47,511 nt of DNA from Fidelibacterota bacterium (GCA_947470105.1 CANISR010000007.1:1-47511); one strand, 5' to 3'. Shown: positions 18,033-26,807, counted from the first letter of the stretch. Notes: generated by a model from the sequence alone, not told the origin. Made by a program: numbers and translations.

Positions 18033-19082
18033 ATGAACCACACGGCTTCCCGCGCTTTGACCACGCCCGCGGCACTGGCTGACGCTGGCTTGCTCGCGGC
18101 TGACGACGTGCCGGGCCTCACGGCCGTTGCCGCGCGTTACGCCATCGGCGTGACGCCGGCCCTGGTGGAGTTGAGCCTGATGCACCCCGCCGTGGCGCGC
18201 CAGTTCGTGCCCAGCGACGCGGAGTTGTTGGTGCGCCCCGGCGAGCGCGCCGATCCCATCGGTGACGAGGCCTATGCGCCGGTGAAAGGCATCGTGCACC
18301 GCTATCCCGACCGCCTGCTGCTGATGCCGACCTTGAGCTGCGCGGTCTACTGCCGCTTCTGCTTCCGCCGCGAAACCGTGGGCGACGCCGGCGTGTTGTC
18401 ACCGGCCGAGATGGACGCCGCGCTTGCCTACATCGCCGCGACACCGGAGGTATGGGAGGTCATTCTCACCGGCGGCGATCCGTTGACCCTGTCGGCGAGG
18501 CGCCTCGGCAACATTCTCGCCGCGCTCGACGCCATTCCTCACGTCAAGGTCATCCGCATCCACACGCGCGTGCCGGTAGCAGCACCCGAACGCATAGATG
18601 CAGCGCTCATTGCAACACTCAGCGCATTGTCGAAGCCTGTCTACATGAGCATCCACTGCAATCACGCGGCGGAACTCACCGCCGCCATGCGCGCCGCCTG
18701 CGCACGATTGGCCGACGCCGGCATCCCGCTGCTCGCCCAGTCGGTGCTGTTGCACGGCGTGAACGACAACGTCGAGGCGCTGGAAGCACTTTTCCGCGGC
18801 CTGGTAGAGGCGCGTGTGCGGCCTTACTACCTGCACCAGCTCGACCTCGCGCCCGGCACCGGTCACTTCCGGGTGCCAGTGGAGGAAGGCCAGCGATTGG
18901 CGGCGGCGCTGCGCGGCCGGCTCTCGGGGATCGCGCTCCCGACCTACATTCTCGATATCCCCGGTGGCGCCGGCAAAGTGCCCATCGGCGCGGCGTTCCT
19001 ATCCCCGGAGGGGGATGGAAGTTTCCTCGTGCGCGATCCCCACGGGGACATCCACTCTTACCCGCCAACAGAAATCAGTTGA
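18033..19082 (+). CDS. Lysine 2,3-aminomutase family radical SAM enzyme (KamA/EpmB-like)
   Basis: From ATG 18033 the protein has 349 residues; an in-frame TTG at 18015 is possible. C103-x3-C107-x2-C110 is the radical SAM iron-sulfur motif. VILTGGDPL and the C-terminal DIPGGAGKVP, with the PLP-binding lysine, identify the lysine aminomutase family. The short length fits EpmB, which makes (R)-beta-lysine for modification of elongation factor P. No efp or epmA is in the window, so a free lysine 2,3-aminomutase role remains possible. It stands 31 bases before the sulfide:quinone oxidoreductase gene. Confidence 0.87.
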   Translation: MNHTASRALTTPAALADAGLLAADDVPGLTAVAARYAIGVTPALVELSLMHPAVARQFVPSDAELLVRPGERADPIGDEAYAPVKGIVHRYPDRLLLMPTLSCAVYCRFCFRRETVGDAGVLSPAEMDAALAYIAATPEVWEVILTGGDPLTLSARRLGNILAALDAIPHVKVIRIHTRVPVAAPERIDAALIATLSALSKPVYMSIHCNHAAELTAAMRAACARLADAGIPLLAQSVLLHGVNDNVEALEALFRGLVEARVRPYYLHQLDLAPGTGHFRVPVEEGQRLAAALRGRLSGIALPTYILDIPGGAGKVPIGAAFLSPEGDGSFLVRDPHGDIHSYPPTEIS

Positions 19083-19113
19083 ACCGCCCGGCTCGGCGAT
19101 GATGTGATGCGCC

Positions 19114-20361
19114 ATGGCGCAAATTCATCATCAGATCGTCGTTGTCGGCGGCGGTGCGGCGGGGATCACCGTCGCGGCCTCCTTGTCACGGCATAGCGAT
19201 GTTCCACTAGACATCGCCGTCATCGACCCCGCCGACCATCACTACTATCAGCCCGCGTTCAGCTTGGTGGGCGCGGGCGTCTGCACGCTCAGCGAAACAC
19301 TGCGCGATGAGGAGAGCCTCATCCCCAAGGACGTGAGTTGGATCAAGGCGCGGGTGCGGAGCTTCGAGCCGGAAACCAAAACTGTCGTGCTCACCTCGGG
19401 CAACAGCGTCACTTACGACTACCTCGTGATCTGCCCTGGCCTGGTCTGTAAGTGGGATGCCATCGCCGGCCTGAAGGACGCGCTCGGCCGGGAAGGCGTG
19501 TGCAGCAACTACGCGCCCGACACGGTGGAATACACTTGGGCGTGCCTTAAGGCGCTCAAGCCCGGCGCCAAGGCGCTGTTCACCCAGCCGGCTATGCCGA
19601 TCAAATGTCCGGGGGCGCCACAGAAGGCCGCCTACCTCGCGGCCGATTATTTGAAACGCACCGGCATCAGGCCCCATTGCGAGGTGAGATTCTTCACCCA
19701 GACCCCAGCAATCTTCGGCGTGCCGTTCTATGCCAAGGAACTGGTGAAGGTTGCCGCAGGCCACGGCATCGAGGTTCACACCCACCACAATCTGGTTGAA
19801 GTGGACCGCCGCGCCAGGCGCGCGACCTTTGAAATCGTCGGCGGCGATCAGCAGGGCGCGCGGGTCAGCTTCGCCTACGACATGCTCCATGTAACACCGC
19901 CGCAAGCAACGCCGGACTGCCTCAAAGGCAGCCCAGTCGCCAACGCTGCGGGCTTTGTGGAGGTCGATGCCGGGAGCCTGCAACATGTGAAGTATCCGGA
20001 GATTTTCGCCCTCGGCGACGCCGCCGCCACCGCCAACTCCAAGACCGCCGCCGCGGTGCGCAGGCAGGCGCCGGTTGTGGTCCGGAACCTGTTACATCTG
20101 CTTCGCGGCGAGGCGGTCGAAGCCAGCTATGACGGCTATGCCGCCTGTCCGCTGACCACGGCTTATGGCAAGGTGCTCATGGCCGAGTTCATCTACGGCG
20201 GCAAACCGACGCCGACCTTGCCCCTGGATCCGAGCAAGGAGCGCTACGTGAACTGGGCCATTACGAAGCACGGTCTCCCCCGCCTCTATTGGGACTACAT
20301 GCTCAAAGGCTACGAATCCTTTCCCGCCCACGACACCAGCTACGCCGATCCGGCAGCGTGA
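19114..20361 (+). CDS. sqr: Sulfide:quinone oxidoreductase, type II (mitochondrial SQOR-like)
   Basis: A 415-residue flavoprotein. VVVGGGAAG at 9-17 is the FAD-binding loop, and ALGDAAATANSKTAAA is the second FAD contact. C165 in IKCPGAPQK and C345 in AACPLTTAYGKVLMAEF match the two redox-active cysteines of the mitochondrial-type enzyme. The middle cysteine typical of type I enzymes is absent. It oxidises sulfide at the membrane and passes electrons to quinone. The hydrophobic, aromatic C-terminus (LYWDYMLKGYESF) is the likely membrane anchor. The lipoprotein gene starts one base after the stop. Confidence 0.9.
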   Translation: MAQIHHQIVVVGGGAAGITVAASLSRHSDVPLDIAVIDPADHHYYQPAFSLVGAGVCTLSETLRDEESLIPKDVSWIKARVRSFEPETKTVVLTSGNSVTYDYLVICPGLVCKWDAIAGLKDALGREGVCSNYAPDTVEYTWACLKALKPGAKALFTQPAMPIKCPGAPQKAAYLAADYLKRTGIRPHCEVRFFTQTPAIFGVPFYAKELVKVAAGHGIEVHTHHNLVEVDRRARRATFEIVGGDQQGARVSFAYDMLHVTPPQATPDCLKGSPVANAAGFVEVDAGSLQHVKYPEIFALGDAAATANSKTAAAVRRQAPVVVRNLLHLLRGEAVEASYDGYAACPLTTAYGKVLMAEFIYGGKPTPTLPLDPSKERYVNWAITKHGLPRLYWDYMLKGYESFPAHDTSYADPAA

Positions 20362-20362
20362 C

Positions 20363-21319
20363 ATGAACATGAATCAGTTCATACGCTTTGCCGCCATCGC
20401 GGCGGCCGCTCTCTGGCTGGCAGGGTGTGCCAGCCGACATCAGATCAACGACGTCAACGACGCACGCGCATTATCGGACAAAGGCTTCGCGCTGTTTGAA
20501 TCCGGCGACTATAGCGGCGCCAAGGCGGCCCTTGATGCCGTCATTGCCTACGGGACCCTCGACGAGAAGGATTACACCCGGCGCGCCACGGTTTACGCGG
20601 CCCTCAAGGATTACGAGAAGGCGCTCTCCGACAACGACATGGCGTTACAGCTGGCCCCCAACGAATGGCGCACCCATAACCAGCGGGCCATTCTCCACCA
20701 GCGCCTGAAGAAATATGACGACGCTATCGCCGACCTGGACGTGGCTTATCGGGCGGCGCCCACTCAGCTTGATCTGTTGCGCCGGCGCGCCTATCTCAAG
20801 GTTGTTGCCGGACGCTTCCAGGACGCCATCACCGACTACGACATGCTGGCGGAGACCGGCGCCCAGGCCGACGCGGGCGTTTTGGGGCGGGGCGTGTCCC
20901 TCTATCTGCAAGGTAAATGGCGCGACGCCGCCGACATATTCGGGCGGATTTTGCTGAAAGATCCCGGCGATGGATTGACGGCGTATTGGATGGGCAAGGC
21001 GTCCTTGCGCGCGGGCCTGCCGCTGGATTTCGCCCAGTTTGGCGCCCACGATGCCAAGGACCCATCCTGGATCATGGCAGATGTTTTGCTGACGGCCGAA
21101 ACCATGGACGAGGTCACGGCCAAGATCGGTCCGCTGGCGATCCGCGGCACCGGAGACTGTGAGATTCACCTGTTCTACGGCATCTGGCGAATCGTGCGGG
21201 CCGCGAGCGCCGATGCCGCCGCGGCGTTCAAGGCTGCCGAGGCGCAATGCCCCTTCGACAGCATCGAAGCGTCCGAGGTCCGCGTCGAGTTGGGCCGCCT
21301 CGCCGCCGCGGCAAAATAG
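20363..21319 (+). CDS. TPR-repeat lipoprotein
   Basis: A 318-residue protein with a lipoprotein signal ending LWLAGC (C22), so it is probably anchored to the outer membrane. Tetratricopeptide-like helix pairs run from about residue 35 to 220, for example GFALFESGDYSGAKAALDAV and AILHQRLKKYDDAIADLDVA. The C-terminal third is less regular and has two cysteines. TPR lipoproteins usually scaffold envelope complexes, and no partner is identifiable. It begins one base after the sqr stop and is probably cotranscribed, although a functional link to sulfide oxidation is unproven. Confidence 0.83.
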   Translation: MNMNQFIRFAAIAAAALWLAGCASRHQINDVNDARALSDKGFALFESGDYSGAKAALDAVIAYGTLDEKDYTRRATVYAALKDYEKALSDNDMALQLAPNEWRTHNQRAILHQRLKKYDDAIADLDVAYRAAPTQLDLLRRRAYLKVVAGRFQDAITDYDMLAETGAQADAGVLGRGVSLYLQGKWRDAADIFGRILLKDPGDGLTAYWMGKASLRAGLPLDFAQFGAHDAKDPSWIMADVLLTAETMDEVTAKIGPLAIRGTGDCEIHLFYGIWRIVRAASADAAAAFKAAEAQCPFDSIEASEVRVELGRLAAAAK

Positions 21320-21320
21320 C

Positions 21321-22595
21321 TCAACGCGGCAGATAGCCGGCGGGCGGCTGGTTCTTCACGTCGCGATAGCGATCCCGCAATTGAGTCTGGCGTGAGGTCA
21401 GATCCTGGGCCGTGCCGCGAATGAACACCGCGGCGGGCACGCTGGCAATCTCCAGCGGATCACCACTCCAGATCACTACGTCCGCATCTTTGCCCTTCTC
21501 CAGAGTGCCGTAACGCTCCGCCATGCCCCAGATCTCGGCGGGCACGCGGGTGATGGCCGCCAGCGCCTGGTCATAGGGCAAACCGTTGGCGACCGCGATT
21601 CCGGCGAACTGCGGCAGACTGCGATAGCGCTGGTCGAGCGCGCCGCCCAGAGTGGCGATGGCCACCTTCACGCCCGCCTTTTGCAAACGCGGCACATTGT
21701 CGAGGCTGGCGCCGAGGGTTTCGAAACTCGTCGGCAAATTGTCGCGCGGATCGGCGATGACGGGGATGCCCGCCTTGGCAAGTTCCGGCGCCACCTTCCA
21801 GGCTTCGGCGCCGCCCAGCAGGATCACCCGCAGCTTGTAGGCGCCGGCGAAGGCGATCACCTGCCGGATGTCGGACTCGCGGTAGGCCTCCACCACCAAC
21901 GGCATCGAGCCATCCAGTACCGGCAGCAAAGCCTCAAGGTCAGCGCGCGGCAACAGGGTGGCGCGGGCCTCGGCCCGGTCGAAGGCCTTTCGGTTGCCCT
22001 GGAAGAACCGCAGGTCGTCCATCGCCTGGCGCAGGTAGACCCAGGAGGCGCCGCGGGCGCCGCCGGCCAAGCGCGCGCCGGTGCCGTCGAGCGACATGAA
22101 CATGCCGATGCCTGGCCGCACCCAGAAGCTGGCGCCCTCGCCCAAGGAAATGGCGGCGGCCTGCCCGGCGAAGATGGTCTTCGAGGTCACCGGCGCTGTA
22201 ATGGCGCGGGTGATGCCGTGAGCTCGCGTCACCGGGATAACCGCTGACGCCGGATTGAGGCCATAGGCCACATCGAAGGCCGCGCTGAATTCCGCCTTGG
22301 CGGCGGTAGTGTCATCGGTGGAGTCCTCTCCGCTCACTTCGCGCAGACCCAGGAAGGTAAGCGAGTCCATCAAGCCCGGCGTCACAATGGCGCCCTTGGC
22401 GTCGATCACCCGCGCCCCCGCCGGCGGCGCGGGGCCGGCGCCGGCGGCAGTGATGACGCCGTTGTCAAAAATCACTGTGCCATTCTTGAGGACACCTGCC
22501 CTGCCCATTGTGTGGACAGTCGCGTTAATGATCGCCACGGGTTCGGCAAGCGCCGGTGTGCTGAAAAGTGCGAGCAGGACCAGGAGGCGCTTCAT
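21321..22595 (-). CDS. Exported amidohydrolase-like protein lacking the metal-binding residues
   Basis: A 424-residue protein with signal peptide MKRLLVLLALFSTPALA. The overall layout matches imidazolonepropionase-like amidohydrolases and the gene upstream. The HxH of the first strand is replaced: VTPGLMDSLTFLG here, against VTPGIIDVHSHLG in the partner, giving L79 and F81. The other ligand positions read as LVVEAYRE, RVILLGGAEAW and IATLGGALD, with no His or Asp where the partner has them. It therefore looks metal-free and possibly non-catalytic, perhaps a subunit of its partner. Its start overlaps the partner's stop by 4 bases. Confidence 0.83.
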   Translation of the reverse strand: MKRLLVLLALFSTPALAEPVAIINATVHTMGRAGVLKNGTVIFDNGVITAAGAGPAPPAGARVIDAKGAIVTPGLMDSLTFLGLREVSGEDSTDDTTAAKAEFSAAFDVAYGLNPASAVIPVTRAHGITRAITAPVTSKTIFAGQAAAISLGEGASFWVRPGIGMFMSLDGTGARLAGGARGASWVYLRQAMDDLRFFQGNRKAFDRAEARATLLPRADLEALLPVLDGSMPLVVEAYRESDIRQVIAFAGAYKLRVILLGGAEAWKVAPELAKAGIPVIADPRDNLPTSFETLGASLDNVPRLQKAGVKVAIATLGGALDQRYRSLPQFAGIAVANGLPYDQALAAITRVPAEIWGMAERYGTLEKGKDADVVIWSGDPLEIASVPAAVFIRGTAQDLTSRQTQLRDRYRDVKNQPPAGYLPR

Positions 22596-24016
22596 GGCGC
22601 GCGCTCCTGCCCCACATAGCCCAATTCAAAATCCGACCTGAATTGCCGGGCGGGATCATGAAGGTCGAAGGCCAGCGCGCCGTCCACATAGACCTTCTCG
22701 GCTTTTGCGTAGACGCTGAAAGGATCGCGATCCCAGACCACCACGTCCGCCATCTTGCCGCTGGCGATGGAGCCGGTTTTGGCGTCGATACCGAGGGCCT
22801 TCGCCGGGTTGAGCGTCAGCCATGTCCAGGCCTCGGCGTCGGAGATGTCCAGCCCCATGCGGCGGCCGGCGGCCAGTGCGCGGGCCACATCCTGATTGAG
22901 GCGCTGGTTACCGACGTTGTCGTCGGAGTGAATCATGGCGCAGGCCCCAGTGGCATGGACCAGCGGGATGTTCTCCTCGATGCCGTCGAGGGATTCCATC
23001 TTGAAGCCCCACCAGTCGGCCCACATGGAGGCGCAGATGCCTTCCTTGGCCAGGAGGTCACCGACCTTGTAGGCCTCCACCGCATGATGGAAGGAGGTGA
23101 CGTGGTAGCCGAACTCCTTGGCCATATCGATCACCTGGGCCATCTCATCGCCGCGGTAGCAATGCATGTGGATCAGGATCTCGCCGCGCAGGGCTCCCGC
23201 CAGGGTTTCGAGCTGGAGATCGCGCTTCGGCGGTTTGTTCTCTTCTTCCTTCTTCCCGGGCTCAGTCCCACCTTTTCCAAGCGGGGCGCTCTTCTTGGCT
23301 TCGTATTTGTCCCAGTCGTCACGATAGGCCTGGGCTTGGATCCAGGCGTTGCGATATCCGGCGAAGTTGCCCATGCGCGTCGCCGGTGACGTGCCCTTGC
23401 GGCCGTAGACCCGCTTGGGGTTCTCACCACAGGCCATCTTGAGGCCGTAGGGAGCGCCGGGGAATTTCATGCCCTGCACGGTACGCGACCATACGTTCTT
23501 GATCGTCACCGAGCGCCCGCCGAACAGGTTGGCTGAACCGGGGAGGATCTGCATCACCGTCACACCGCCCGCCAGCGCGCGGACGAAAGCGGGGTCTTGC
23601 GGCCACACGCTGTGTTCCGCCCACACCTGCGCCGTGTTGGGACTGGTGGCTTCGTTGCCGTCATCGTTGGCGTTGACCGAGGGCACCGCGTAGTCGCCGA
23701 GATGAGAGTGCACGTCGATGATGCCGGGGGTGACAATCTTGCCTTTGCCGTCGATGACCACAGCTCCCGCCGGCGGCGAGACGTCCGGGCCGACGGAGAG
23801 AATTTTGCCCTCTGCCATGACCACGGTGGCGGTGGGATAATAAGCGCCGGCGCCGGTGAAGACCGCGGCGCCCACAATGGCGGTCACAGGTGCGGAGGGG
23901 GCTTTGTAGGTCGAGGGATAGGGATCTTTGAGATTGGGGGTGGGAGCTTTGTCCGCTGCCAAAGCCGATGTGGCCAACGCCGCACAGAGTCCACCGCACA
24001 CCATCCACTTGCGCAT
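22592..24016 (-). CDS. Exported metal-dependent amidohydrolase (imidazolonepropionase-like)
   Basis: A 474-residue protein with signal peptide ending near TSALAADKAP, so periplasmic. The amidohydrolase metal site is complete: H103 and H105 in DVHSHLG, K193 in GLKMACGENP, the His pair in LIHMHCYRGDE (283-285), FHHAVEAYK (310-311) and the aspartate in MIHSDDN (365-366). A Lys/Glu-rich linker (about 240-265) interrupts the barrel. The substrate is probably a cyclic amide, dipeptide or similar, but this cannot be fixed. It is coupled by ATGA to the downstream inactive-looking paralogue. Confidence 0.86.
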   Translation of the reverse strand: MRKWMVCGGLCAALATSALAADKAPTPNLKDPYPSTYKAPSAPVTAIVGAAVFTGAGAYYPTATVVMAEGKILSVGPDVSPPAGAVVIDGKGKIVTPGIIDVHSHLGDYAVPSVNANDDGNEATSPNTAQVWAEHSVWPQDPAFVRALAGGVTVMQILPGSANLFGGRSVTIKNVWSRTVQGMKFPGAPYGLKMACGENPKRVYGRKGTSPATRMGNFAGYRNAWIQAQAYRDDWDKYEAKKSAPLGKGGTEPGKKEEENKPPKRDLQLETLAGALRGEILIHMHCYRGDEMAQVIDMAKEFGYHVTSFHHAVEAYKVGDLLAKEGICASMWADWWGFKMESLDGIEENIPLVHATGACAMIHSDDNVGNQRLNQDVARALAAGRRMGLDISDAEAWTWLTLNPAKALGIDAKTGSIASGKMADVVVWDRDPFSVYAKAEKVYVDGALAFDLHDPARQFRSDFELGYVGQERAP

Positions 24017-24078
24017 GTCACCCCCCCTGCTCCCATTGCAGGAGCAAACGTGGCATGCGTGGCTTTATAAGCGCAAGC

Positions 24079-25116
24079 CTACTCGCCCTTATCGCGGGCC
24101 GGTAACAGATTGTGCTTGCGCAGGGTGTTGCGGAACTGGTGATAGCCGAGGCCCAGACGGCGGGCCGCTACCCGCTGGTTATGGCGGGCCTCCGTGAGGG
24201 CGCGGGTGAGCAGGTCACTCTCGAACGCCGCCACCGCGGATTTAAAATCATCGGGCAGCGGTTGCACGCCGCGCGGTGAGCTAACGGCCGGAATGGCTCC
24301 GGCATTCACGTTGGCTCTCGCCATCGGCGCATGCTGCGGCCGGAACGGCGATTCGAACGGATCGAATTGCACCCGGTCGATGCTCTTGGTCTCGTCGGGC
24401 CAATGGGCCACGGCGCGCTCCACCACATTTTTGAGTTCGCGCACATTTCCGGGCCAGCCGTAGGCGTCGAGCATGCCTTGCGCGGCGATGGTGAATCCGG
24501 GAAACGCCTTCCAGCCCAGTTCCCGCGCCATGTCGCGGCCGAAGTGATCGGCAAGCATGGCGATATCTCCGGCGCGGGACCGCAGCGGCGGCAGGGTCAT
24601 GACATCGAACGCCAGACGGTCGAGCAGATCCTCGCGGAAACGCCCGGCCACCGCTTCGCTCGGCAGGTCGCGGTTGGTGGCCGCCACCACGCGCACCGAG
24701 ACGTTCAGGGTTTGCGTACCGCCCAGACGTTCGAACTCACCGTATTCGATGGCGCGCAGGACTTTCTCCTGTACTGCCAAGCCGGCGTTGCCGATCTCGT
24801 CCAGAAACAGGGTGCCGCCGTCAGCCAGCTCGAAGCGGCCCTGGCGGCGCTTGGCGGCGCCTGTGAAGGCGCCCGGCTCCACGCCGAACAGCTCGGCTTC
24901 CAGCAGGCTCTCGGGCAATGCCGCACAGTTGAACTTGATGAAGGCACCCGACCAGCGCCGGGACAGGAAGTGCACGCGGGCAGCCGACAGCTCCTTGCCG
25001 GTGCCGCGCTCGCCGATAATCAGAACCGGGCGATCAAGGGGCGCCACCCGCGACAGATGGTCGAGATGGGCGAGAAAGGCGCTGGATTCGCCCATGGGTG
25101 CGGGGAGGTCGGCCAC
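24079..25116 (-). CDS. pspF: Sigma-54-dependent phage-shock activator
   Basis: A 345-residue bacterial enhancer-binding protein without an N-terminal regulatory domain, as expected for PspF. Walker A is GERGTGKE (35-42), GAFTGA at 82-87 contacts sigma-54, Walker B is LFLDE, and the C-terminus carries a Fis-type helix-turn-helix (NQRVAARRLGLGYHQFRNTL). It activates the divergent psp operon. In known systems PspA holds it inactive until the membrane is stressed. It starts at GTG 25116; ATG 25095 is an alternative. It diverges from the sigma-54 promoter, which lies about 120 bases away. Confidence 0.92.
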   Translation of the reverse strand: MADLPAPMGESSAFLAHLDHLSRVAPLDRPVLIIGERGTGKELSAARVHFLSRRWSGAFIKFNCAALPESLLEAELFGVEPGAFTGAAKRRQGRFELADGGTLFLDEIGNAGLAVQEKVLRAIEYGEFERLGGTQTLNVSVRVVAATNRDLPSEAVAGRFREDLLDRLAFDVMTLPPLRSRAGDIAMLADHFGRDMARELGWKAFPGFTIAAQGMLDAYGWPGNVRELKNVVERAVAHWPDETKSIDRVQFDPFESPFRPQHAPMARANVNAGAIPAVSSPRGVQPLPDDFKSAVAAFESDLLTRALTEARHNQRVAARRLGLGYHQFRNTLRKHNLLPARDKGE

Positions 25117-25130
25117 GGCGCTTCGCCCTT

Positions 25131-25166
25131 GCTAATGTTTTTCGGAATATCGCATTAGTTAGCTAA
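25131..25166 (+). promoter_or_regulatory. Candidate PspF upstream activating sequence
   Basis: An AT-rich patch contains CTAATG (25132-25137) inverted as CATTAG (25153-25158) and the palindrome TTAGCTAA (25159-25166). It lies roughly 75-110 bases upstream of the -24 element, in the usual range for an enhancer. Binding here could also autoregulate pspF. Confidence 0.45.
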
Positions 25167-25237
25167 ATCAGCAATAAGGCGTCTGTGGGGTTCGCTCGCG
25201 AATTTATATATTTCAACGGGTTATAAGAAAAATCCGG

Positions 25238-25254
25238 TTGGCACGACGCTTGCT
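25238..25254 (+). promoter_or_regulatory. Sigma-54 (-24/-12) promoter of the psp operon
   Basis: TTGGCACGACGCTTGCT matches the sigma-54 consensus closely. The invariant GG is at 25240-25241 and GC at 25252-25253, with exactly 10 bases between. It is the only such site I noticed, and it faces the 31-residue peptide gene and pspA. Confidence 0.93.
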
Positions 25255-25314
25255 CTTATAGGGCCAAGAGCCGCGGAGCGTTTCCGGGCCACAACCTGAT
25301 ACGGAGCTACGACC

Positions 25315-25410
25315 ATGCTGAAGCTTTCCACCCTCAATACCTCGGTGTTCGAGATCTGCGTACTGGCGCTCGTCGCCGTCACCACCCTCTCCATGTTCGC
25401 GGGCGCCTAG
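25315..25410 (+). CDS. 31-residue membrane peptide, first gene of the psp operon
   Basis: ATG 25315 is preceded by GGAG (25303-25306) at good spacing. The product is 31 residues with a short polar start (MLKLSTLNTSVFE) and one hydrophobic segment (ICVLALVAVTTLSMFAGA), long enough to cross the membrane once. It lies between the sigma-54 promoter and pspA, so it should be the first protein made on PspF activation. I know of no named family for it. Small membrane proteins are plausible Psp effectors or sensors, but that is inference. The stop codon sits inside a perfect hairpin. Confidence 0.68.
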   Translation: MLKLSTLNTSVFEICVLALVAVTTLSMFAGA

Positions 25411-25419
25411 CGCCCGCGA
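25397..25419 (+). other. Perfect 10-bp hairpin over the small peptide's stop codon
   Basis: TCGCGGGCGC, loop CTA, GCGCCCGCGA. The stem covers the end of the 31-residue gene, including its TAG. No T run follows, so it is more likely an attenuator or mRNA-stability element between the peptide gene and pspA than a full terminator. Confidence 0.6.
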
Positions 25420-25461
25420 CACGACTTCCCTTCAAGATTGGCACTTAAGCGGAGTTATCCC

Positions 25462-26139
25462 ATGGGCATTTTTTCCCGCCTGACCGACATCGTGAATTCC
25501 AACATCACCGCGCTCCTCGATAAAGCGGAGGATCCGGCGAAGATGATCCGCCTGATCGTCCAGGAGATGGAGGACACGCTGGTGGAGGTGCGCTCCGACG
25601 CCGCGCGGCTCATCGCCGACCGCAAGGAAATCCGCCGTCGCCTGGGCCGTCTCGCTGATGCCCAGAGCGAATGGCAGAAGCGCGCTGAACTGGCGCTGAC
25701 CAAAGAGCGCGACGATCTCGCCCGCGCGGCACTTGTCGAGAAGGCCAAGATCGCCGAACTCGCCGCGACCATGGAGGCCGACGACGCGGACCTCAAGGAG
25801 CGCATGGTTCACCTCGACGACGACATCATGCGGCTGCAGAACAAGCTGGCCGAAGCCAAGGCCAAGCAGGCCGGCCTGATGGCCCGCGCCCAGAGCGCCA
25901 ACGCGCGGCTCGCCATCCGCGAGCAGCTTTACGACGGCCGTGTCGATAACGCCGTTGCCCGCTTCGACTTCATCGAAAAGAAGCTGGACGAGATGGATGG
26001 CCGGGTGGAAGCTTTCGACCTGGGACGGGGTGCCAAGACCCTGGCCGACGAGATCGCCGACCTGGAAGCCCAGACGCAGATCGAAGATGAACTGGCCCAG
26101 TTGAAAGCGGGCCTGGGGACTGCAAAGCCGGCCAACTAA
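25462..26139 (+). CDS. pspA: Phage shock protein A
   Basis: ATG 25462 (GGAG at 25451-25454) gives 225 residues starting MGIFSRLTDIVNSN, the canonical amphipathic helix that binds stressed membranes. An in-frame start at 25438 adds eight unlike residues. The rest is almost all coiled coil (ALLDKAEDPAKMIRLIVQEM onward), as in the PspA/IM30/ESCRT-III family. PspA binds and inhibits PspF and, when released, oligomerises on the inner membrane to limit proton leakage. It lies 51 bases after the 31-residue peptide gene and is followed by pspB and pspC. Confidence 0.95.
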   Translation: MGIFSRLTDIVNSNITALLDKAEDPAKMIRLIVQEMEDTLVEVRSDAARLIADRKEIRRRLGRLADAQSEWQKRAELALTKERDDLARAALVEKAKIAELAATMEADDADLKERMVHLDDDIMRLQNKLAEAKAKQAGLMARAQSANARLAIREQLYDGRVDNAVARFDFIEKKLDEMDGRVEAFDLGRGAKTLADEIADLEAQTQIEDELAQLKAGLGTAKPAN

Positions 26140-26187
26140 GCCGGCGGCAGGGGGACCCAAGAAATTGGGATGTGAGGAGTTGCCTAA

Positions 26188-26439
26188 GTGGACATGACTG
26201 AAGTCATGGTGGCGTTCCTGGGCGTGGTCAAGCTCGCGACCATTTTCGCCTTCGTGCTCGCCATCATCTGGATCAATCGCCGTTACGGCACGCGCAAGCG
26301 CGAAGCCGGCATATTGATCGAACAAGAACAAGACACGCTGGCTCAGCTGACGCGGGTCGCGGACAAAATGGAACAACGTCTGGATACGCTTGAGAAGATC
26401 CTCGACGCCGACACTCCCAAATGGAAGGAGCGCATGTGA
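26188..26439 (+). CDS. pspB: Phage shock protein B
   Basis: An 83-residue protein with one N-terminal membrane helix (LATIFAFVLAIIWINRRYG) and a cytoplasmic coiled coil ending LEKILDADTPKWKER, typical of PspB. The GTG at 26188 is preferred because AGGAG (26175-26179) lies 8 bases upstream; the in-frame ATG at 26194 would be too far. PspB and PspC sense membrane stress and recruit PspA. The stop overlaps the pspC start (TGATG). Confidence 0.92.
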   Translation: MDMTEVMVAFLGVVKLATIFAFVLAIIWINRRYGTRKREAGILIEQEQDTLAQLTRVADKMEQRLDTLEKILDADTPKWKERM

Positions 26440-26807
26440 TGAGACGCGGCCGCAAACTTTATCTCGACAAGGAACGGGCCAAGATCGCGGGCGTCTGCGC
26501 CGGCATCTCCGACTATCTGGAATGGGACCTCAAAGTCGTCCGCATCATCTGGGGCATCGCCACCATCATGTGGGCGCCGGTGATGATTACCGCTTACGTC
26601 GTCATGGCTTGGCTGGTGGACCCCAAGCCCGCGCCGGGCTTCGCCACCGCCGGCAGCAGCGCGCCCTGGCCCACCGATCCGGCCGCGCCGCGCCGCCGTC
26701 TGGTGGACGTGAGCGACCGCTTCCAGCGCCTCGAAGGCCGCCTGCGTTCTCTGGAAACCGTGGTAACTTCGCGCGAGTTCCAGATCGACCGGGAACTCAA
26801 AGCCTAA
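26439..26807 (+). CDS. pspC: Phage shock protein C
   Basis: A 122-residue protein from ATG 26439. Residues 1-65 form the PspC domain: KLYLDKERAKIAGVCAGIS, then the hydrophobic segment IIWGIATIMWAPVMITAYVVMAWLV. After a Pro/Ala-rich linker, the C-terminal helix (RFQRLEGRLRSLE) probably pairs with PspB or PspA. It acts in the inner membrane to relieve PspF inhibition under stress. It is translationally coupled to pspB by a 1-base overlap. Confidence 0.92.
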   Translation: MRRGRKLYLDKERAKIAGVCAGISDYLEWDLKVVRIIWGIATIMWAPVMITAYVVMAWLVDPKPAPGFATAGSSAPWPTDPAAPRRRLVDVSDRFQRLEGRLRSLETVVTSREFQIDRELKA

